DNA from: Baffinella frigidus
Lineage: Eukaryota > Cryptophyceae > Cryptomonadales > Baffinellaceae
DNA length: 10,431 bases
Direction of reading: 5' to 3'
Assembly: GCA_026770585.1 (NCBI GenBank)
Contig: MU646395.1
Coordinates: forward strand, 388,396 to 398,826
A model generated the notes under the pieces. That model ran no database searches. It saw nothing but the letters and a program-made list of their open reading frames with translations, and was not told where the DNA came from. Below, piece by piece: positions 5,645 to 10,431 of this stretch. The stretch's first letter is position 1. Each line of letters starts with the position of its first letter. The position numbers and the translations under genes are program-made.

Positions 5645-5884
5645 GGTTCAACCTTCTGTGACCCGGCTGCAAGGTTGGAGGCGCGGAAGGCGTGGCAACG
5701 CAATCTGGTTGAAGGTGTGGGTGGCATTCACAAGATGTTCCAGAGGGCCACGTCGGAAGCCAAGAACGCGCTGCCCACAATCTGTGTCTTCATAACACTG
5801 AGTTCAGAATTTCCAAGAGTTCAGAGTTTCCATGGGTTCAACGCCAAAGGCCAGATTGTGAAAGAAGAAAAATGTGTTGAATAG
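5645..5884 (+). CDS. Possible gene fragment next to fold-back element 1
   Basis: This open frame runs from the end of element 1 to TAG at 5882-5884, without an ATG at its start. The first part (ARLEARKAWQRNLVEGVGG, then IHKMFQRATSEAKNALPT) looks like an amphipathic helical coding segment; the rest (after about 5795) looks random. An acceptor-like CTGCAAG precedes it. No family is recognised. It may be a 3'-terminal exon or a remnant broken by insertion of the element. Confidence 0.2.
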   Translation, partial: GSTFCDPAARLEARKAWQRNLVEGVGGIHKMFQRATSEAKNALPTICVFITLSSEFPRVQSFHGFNAKGQIVKEEKCVE

Positions 5885-5961
5885 AAAGCCTGTTGGTAGT
5901 CCCAGGGGGGGCTACGGGTTCTTGTACTCGCACGGTTGGCAGATCCAGTGAGGGTTAGTGT

Positions 5962-6013
5962 GAGCCTCGGTCGGACAGGTGACGAGCCTCGGTCGGACAG
6001 GTGATGAGCCTCC
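5962..6013. repeat. 22-bp tandem repeat, two and a third copies
   Basis: GAGCCTCGGTCGGACAGGTGA followed by C or T occurs at 5962-5983 and 5984-6005, with a partial third copy (GAGCCTCC) at 6006-6013. No protein is consistently encoded. Confidence 0.75.
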
Positions 6014-6247
6014 ATGGTTGAATAATGAAGGTCTCAGTTGGTACCAGGGTGAGTGAACCAGAGAGGGGTTGGCACCAGGAAAGGAGATCGTTAGTCACCA
6101 GCAGTGGGACTCTCCGCGCGAGTTTTTCGTACCCGAGGACACTTCCACAAGGCACAGCAGCACACACACACGGGCAATGCTTGTTGGAAGGGAGTCGAGC
6201 TAGGGGGGACCGCGTGCGCCAGGAGGGGCCAGTAGATTAATAGGGTA

Positions 6248-6397
6248 ACGTCCTGAAAACCGGGTAGTTAGGCCTACGGTATTGCCTACGGTAGGCCGTA
6301 GGGCCCCTAGGACCTAATGTTTCATAGGACCCCCCCTAGACCCCTACGGCCTACCGTAGGCAATAACGTAGGCTTAACTACCCGGTTTTCAGGACGT
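6248..6397. mobile_element. MITE-like fold-back element 2 (about 150 bp)
   Basis: The left arm starts ACGTCCTGAAAACCGGGTAG (6248) and its complement ends at 6397. Pairing continues inward through GGCCTACGG, ATTGCCTACGGTAGGC and CCGTAGGG, so nearly the whole element folds into one long hairpin with a loop around 6312-6330. It shares its inner arm with element 3. Target duplications are not evident; the flanks AGG...CCT also match, so the true ends may be 6242 and 6403. Confidence 0.8.
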
Positions 6398-6409
6398 AAG
6401 CCTGTGAAG

Positions 6410-6472
6410 ATGAAAATTCCCATCACCTCCACATGAAAATGCCCATCGCCTCCATGATGAAAATGGGCATGC
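6410..6472. repeat. ATGAAAATGCCCATCGCCTCC short tandem repeat, first block
   Basis: Two full units of about 23-24 bp, starting at 6410 and 6433 (ATGAAAATTCCCATCACC, ATGAAAATGCCCATCGCC), and a truncated third at 6457 (ATGAAAATGGGCATGC). The same unit resumes at 6638, immediately after element 3. Confidence 0.7.
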
Positions 6473-6478
6473 AAATTA

Positions 6479-6639
6479 ATAGGGTAATGGACCAAAAGTG
6501 GGGTAGTTGGGCCTACGGGATTGCCTAGGACGTCTTACTGTAGGCCAAAATCCCAGAACTTTTTGGTCATAGGAGCCCTACGGCCTACGGTAGGCAATTC
6601 CGTAGGCCTAACTACCCCATTTTTGGTCCATTGTCCTAT
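6479..6639. mobile_element. MITE-like fold-back element 3 (about 161 bp)
   Basis: The arms start ATAGGGTAATGGACCAAAAG and end with its near complement CCATTGTCCTAT. The inner arm GGGGTAGTT-GGCCTACGG-ATTGCCTA is shared with element 2, while the outer 20 bp differ (ATGGACCAAAA against ACGTCCTGAAAA). The left half of the interior is more diverged than the right half, so the hairpin is imperfect in the centre. It sits between units of the ATGAAAATGCCC repeat. Confidence 0.8.
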
Positions 6640-6706
6640 GAAAATGCCCACCGTCTCCATGATGCACATGAAAATGCATTTTGATAATGCATTTTGACAC
6701 CTCCAT
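6638..6706. repeat. ATGAAAATGCCC short tandem repeat, second block
   Basis: Units resume with ATGAAAATGCCCACCGTCTCC at 6638, then ATGAAAATGCATTTTGATAA and a doubled ATGCATTTTG segment. With the block at 6410-6472 this brackets element 3. Confidence 0.65.
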
Positions 6707-6792
6707 GATTTCGACCGCCTGTGTAGGAGGTGGAGTTCGAATCCATCCGGAAAATGCTCGTATGAGCGGACGACACCAGGGTTGAGTATTTA

Positions 6793-8530
6793 AGGTTTAG
6801 GGTTTAGGGTTTCGTGTTTCGTGTTTCGTTTTTTTGTATAGGGTTTGGGGTTTATGGTTTAGTTTTGAAGGTTAAGGGGTTCTGGTGTACGGTTTCTTGT
6901 TTTGGGTTAGGGCTTGAGTTTTTTGTTTAGTGTTTCGGGTTTCGGGTTTCGGGTTTTGGGTTCCGGATTTCTGGTTCAGGGTGTTGGGTTGGTGGTCATG
7001 GGATTAAGTTTTAGGATTTAGGGTTGATGTTTTATGGCTTATGGCTTATGGTTTCGGGTTTCGGGTTTAGGGTTTAGGGTTCAGGTTTTGGGTTCAGGGT
7101 TCAGGGTTTAGAATTTCAGGTTTAGAGATTAGGATTTCGGTGTTGAGTGTTAGTTTTGGATATAGGGTTTAGTGTTGAGTGTTAGTATTGGGTTTATGGT
7201 TTAGGCAGAGGATTTAGGGTTGAGGGTCCAAGGTTAAGTGTTTAGTGTTTGTGGTTTAAAGTTTAGCGTTCGGGTTTTGGGTTTAGGGTTAAGGGTTCAG
7301 GATTTAGGGTTTAGGCTTTAGGATTGATTTGTGGTTCAGTGTTCAGTGTTTAGTGCTTTGTGGTCAGTGTTTAATGTCTGGTGTTGAGTGATTATTGTTT
7401 AGAGTTTCGGGTTTGAGTTTAGTGTTGAGTGCTTCTTGTGTAGTGTTTATTGTTTAGTGATTAGTTTTTAATGTTTAGTGATTAGTGTTTAGAGTGTCGG
7501 GTTTCTTGTTTAGGGTTTAGGGTTTGTGGTTTGTGGTTTCGGGTTTGGGGTTCAGGGTTGAGTGTTTAGGGTTCAGTGTATAGGAATTAGGGTGTAGGAA
7601 TTGTTGAGAGCATCGGATTTAGGGTTCAGGTTTTATGGTATATGTTTTATGGTTTATGGTTTATTTTTTATGGTTTGTGGTTCATGGTTTGTGTTTTAAT
7701 GTTTAGGGGTTGGTGTTTCGAGTGTTCTGTTTTATGTTTAGGGTTTAGGGTTTAAGTTTCAGGGTTTGGGGTTTGGGGGTTATGGGTTAGGGTTCAGGGC
7801 TCAGGGTTTAGGGTTTAGGGTTTGGGTTTAGGGTTTAGGGTTTAGGGTTTAGGGTTTAGGGTTTAGGGTTTAGGGTTTAGGGTTTAGGGTTTAGGGTTTA
7901 GGGTTTTGGGTTTTGGGTTCAGGGTTTGTGGTTGAGTGTCTAGGGATTTGTTTGGGTTTGGGTTTCAGTGTTTAGGGTTTAGGGTTGAGGGGGTTTAGGG
8001 TTTAGGTTTGGTGTTTGGGTTTGGTGTTTAGGGTTCAGGGTTTAGGGGTTAGGATTGATGGTTTAGGATTGATGGTTTAGTGTTCAGTGTTTCAGGTCTA
8101 GATTTGAGAGTTTCGGGTTTCATTTTCAGAGTTTAAGGTTTTGGGTTTTAGGTTTCGGGTTTAGGGTACAGTCTTGAGGGTTTAGTGTTGAGGGTTTAGA
8201 GTATTAGGCGTAGGGCTTAGGGCTTAGGGTGCAGGGTTGCAGGGTTGAGGGTTTCGGGTCTAGGTTTTTGGGGGGTTTGGGTTTTAGAGTTTAGGGTTTA
8301 GGGTTTAGGGTTCGGAGTTTAGTGTTTAGGGTTTAGGGTTTAGGTTTCAGTTTTAGGATTTGGGGTTTGAGATTGGGGGATTAAGGTTTAGGGTTCATGG
8401 TTCAGGGTTCAGGGTTCAGGGTTTAGTGTTTATGCCTTAAGTTTTACTGTTTTTTGTTTATGGCTTAGGGTTCAGGGTCAAGAGTTTAGGGATTAGTGAT
8501 GAGGGTTTATTGTTTAGGGTTCAGGGTTTC
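6793..8530 (+). repeat. Long degenerate telomere-derived array with pure core
   Basis: About 1.7 kb is built almost wholly from 6-8 bp variants of TTTAGGG: TTCAGGG, TTTCGGG, TTTATGG, TTTAGTG, TTTTGGG and others. A nearly pure TTTAGGG core lies at about 7828-7903; purity falls off on both sides. The G-rich strand is + throughout. No gene is supported inside it. Confidence 0.9.
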
Positions 8531-9879
8531 TGGCAGAAGGTTGGTTTTCTTCAAGTAAAAAAATGGTTTTAAAAATTGATCGTGGGGAGGCAGATCAAAA
8601 GGTGTCGACATCCAATGGATTATTTGGCAAAAGTGGAGGGAAACTTCTTTTTTCTCTCCGGAAGGGCCCGCCTGGGTGAAGCAAAAATCACAACGCGCCG
8701 TTGCCCCCAAAAATGTGAGAACACATTCGTGGGCCAACTATCAATTCTGTTTCACAAGATTTTAGTTGTGGGTAGGGCATCATCATGCAACCACACAAAA
8801 CCTCTGCTACCCTCTCTCCTTTAGGCCCTTTAGGTTCTTCGAGCTCCCAACATAGGCGGACACCGGAACTTGTTCTGTAGAGAGGCCATGCTTTCTTTCG
8901 GATCACACCAGGGGGGGAAGCGAGATTTAATAAGCTGATTCAACCGACGGCACACGCTAGGGGGAGAGATTCGACGAGACCAGAGGGCTCAAGCTGCCCT
9001 CGACCACCCCGGAGGGTAGGTATGGGAACTAATGTCTCGTCCACGAAGGCGACGGGGCGCCATCCTGGGTTTCAATAGTCTTTGGGGTGCGACAGACGGT
9101 GGATAGGTTTTTGCGTGCTGTGAATAAGGTGTGTGTGTGGGGAGGGGCGGGTGTGGAGTAGTACATTCAATGTTTCTCGTGGTTGTGTGCGACGAGATAA
9201 CGTGTGAATGTCCATTTTGTTCCAGTGCAAAAACGCGCTTTGAATGAAGCTCGAGGTCTGACCATGGTGCCTGCGCGCCCGGCCACGACGTGGCCAGGCC
9301 GATTCACTCTGTGCATGTCCCGGTTAGCTGTTTGCTTCCAGTAAAAGTGTTCTCCGTTTTCGTTTTCTACGAAAGCCGGATAGCGTGGTGCTTTACAGCA
9401 GAGAGTTCACTTTGTTAACTTAGTCAACCTGACTAAGCCACCCTGTGTAAGTCTCCCTGAGAAAGTCTTACTCTCCTTCCTTAAAACCTAAAGGACCTGA
9501 CGGCCCTTGAAACTTGGGTGCCTCGACCTCTCTCGTCGTCCCTGCTCAGACTTAGCCTCCAAGGGGGTGCACATGGCGGCCGTGGTGGTAGTAGTGAAAG
9601 TCTCCCTCTTTACTCGTCATGGACTCTCTCCCTCCGTGAGTGGGGCCTTTATTGATACCAACAGGACCCTGCTCCCTCCCAAGAGAGAGACCTTTATGAA
9701 ACCAGCACGCCCCCTATGTATGACTTGAATATCGAGTAACCCCTGCAATCTAATGCAAGGTTATGAGGACTCGTACGTGAATCTACGTAGTCGAAGAAGT
9801 AGGAGCCCTTGCCATTTGGTGGTTCAGCCGGTGCAGACCGCGACACGAAACACAAACAAACGAGACTTGCTGTCTGGGC
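8531..9879. other. Gene-poor unique sequence
   Basis: About 1.35 kb without telomere repeats. The ORFs present (up to about 80 codons at 8507-8906 and 9507-9944) show no recognisable domain, no low-complexity signature and no convincing splice partners. A small palindrome GGCCACGACGTGGCC lies near 9281-9295 and an inverted pair TTAGTC/GACTAA near 9419-9435. One good acceptor-like stretch (CATTTTGTTCCAG, about 9214-9226) leads into frames that close quickly. The base composition is closer to neutral than in the coding regions. Confidence 0.5.
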
Positions 9880-9885
9880 TTTATT
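9880..9885 (-). terminator. AATAAA polyadenylation signal of the WD40 gene
   Basis: TTTATT on + reads AATAAA on the minus strand, about 35 nt beyond the WD40 stop codon. Position and sequence fit a canonical poly(A) signal. Confidence 0.55.
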
Positions 9886-9920
9886 CGCGCAGAATTCAAT
9901 GTGCTTTCAGACCGCCGACT

Positions 9921-10289
9921 CTAGGCAGCGAGGCACTTTGCTGACAAAATACGAACCGCGTTATCGTCGCACCTCACGCAGATCGCTCTGCCATTGCACC
10001 GAACATCGATGATGGCCCCCGGTGCCTTGAAGCACGCCACGGGAGCTGCTGCCGCCCCCCCCCCCCCGTGTAGCTGCTCCTTCCCGCTTTCGTATATCAA
10101 AAGCGTTTCCATGCTGGCCGTGAGGATGTGCCGGCCCCTCTCGGAAAGACCCTCCACCAAGGTGAACACGTTGCCGTCGAGCTCGCGCACTAGCCTGCCG
10201 GACGCAACTTCCCACACGAGCACCGAGTCGTCGAGGAAGCTGGCACTGATGACCTGTGTGCCGTCTGAGGTGAATTCTGCATGGTACAC
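9921..10289 (-). CDS. C-terminal exon of a WD40-repeat protein
   Basis: This 122-residue frame ends in TAG. The first blade is unmistakable: EFTSDGTQVISAS, then DDSVLVWEVASGRL, the usual F-SPDG-V-S-S-D-V-VW pattern. Two weaker blades follow (RGRHILTASMETLLIYES and IIDVRCNGRAICVRCDDNAVRIL). WD40 propellers scaffold protein complexes; this fragment alone does not identify the protein. The exon begins at GTG (10289), right after AAACCAG, an acceptor-like AG, and directly upstream (minus sense) is the CCCTAAA array, with a stop codon four codons further up. So the N-terminal part is missing from the window: either it is spliced on from beyond the array, or the gene is truncated there. A run of 13 C on + (10055-10067) encodes a Gly stretch and is prone to slippage. 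Confidence 0.75.
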   Translation of the reverse strand: MYHAEFTSDGTQVISASFLDDSVLVWEVASGRLVRELDGNVFTLVEGLSERGRHILTASMETLLIYESGKEQLHGGGGAAAAPVACFKAPGAIIDVRCNGRAICVRCDDNAVRILSAKCLAA

Positions 10290-10292
10290 CTG

Positions 10293-10431
10293 GTTTAGGG
10301 TTTAGGGTTTAGGGTTTAGGGTTTAGGGTTTAGGGTTTAGGGTTTAGGGTTTAGGGTTTAGGGTTTAGGGTTTAGGGTTGAGGGTTTAGGGTTTAGGGTT
10401 TAGTGTTTAGGGTTTAGGGTTTAGGGTTTAG
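10293..10431 (+). repeat. Telomere array (TTTAGGG)n at the window edge
   Basis: About 20 units, with only two variants seen (TTGAGGG near 10377 and TTTAGTG near 10403). The array runs off the window. The orientation is that expected of a right-hand chromosome end, so this may be the terminal telomere or another interstitial block. Confidence 0.9.

Noticed and set aside
6733-6744. GAGTTCGAATCC, resembling a tRNA T-loop/B box
   Set aside because: The T stem does not pair in the canonical register, and no acceptor stem, anticodon arm or A box could be fitted upstream.
8507-8906. Overlapping ORFs of 70-80 codons
   Set aside because: No domain, no splice partner, and one partly overlaps the telomere-derived array.
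9507-9944. Plus-strand ORFs of 60-75 codons
   Set aside because: No recognisable protein features, and the right-hand end overlaps the WD40 exon's 3' end on the other strand.

Overview
This is nuclear DNA of a eukaryote, almost certainly subtelomeric, and probably from an alga. Evidence for a eukaryotic nuclear origin: GT-AG introns of about 100-150 nt inside GC-rich genes, a nascent-polypeptide-associated complex beta (NACβ/BTF3) gene, a WD40 exon followed by AATAAA, fold-back (MITE-like) elements, and many arrays of the Arabidopsis-type telomere repeat TTTAGGG. Every TTTAGGG array runs in the same direction (G-rich strand on +), as expected for DNA near the right-hand end of a chromosome. 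The species cannot be fixed from sequence. The NACβ gene appears to carry a signal peptide plus an arginine-rich leader, which would suit an alga with a secondary plastid; that is inference.

Layout. 1-246: three 20-bp direct repeats, each containing a heat-shock-element-like core, then a pyrimidine-rich tract. 247-1300: degenerate and pure TTTAGGG blocks interleaved with copies of a GC-rich subtelomeric repeat. 1370-2119: a minus-strand coiled-coil exon and a damaged second copy of its 3' end, each followed on the minus strand by a CCTA tetranucleotide array; the intact exon begins right at a pure TTTAGGG block. 2120-2740: nested tandem repeats (165, 75 and 17 bp). 2817-3619: a two-exon minus-strand gene for a very acidic Glu/Gly/Ala protein. 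3620-3949: head-to-head intergenic region. 3950-4962: the two-exon NACβ gene. 4963-5890: weak orphan ORFs/exons around a 124-bp fold-back element. 5890-6790: short tandem repeats and two related fold-back elements lying in a duplicated 239-bp unit. 6793-8530: about 1.7 kb of decayed telomeric repeat with a pure core. 8531-9879: no recognisable gene. 9880-10289: C-terminal exon of a WD40 protein on the minus strand. 10293-10431: nearly pure TTTAGGG to the window edge.

The two complete genes (acidic protein and NACβ) are divergently arranged and could share a promoter. The most interesting points are the leader-bearing, C-terminally remodelled NACβ and the two exons whose 5' edges coincide with both a splice-acceptor AG and a telomere-repeat array.
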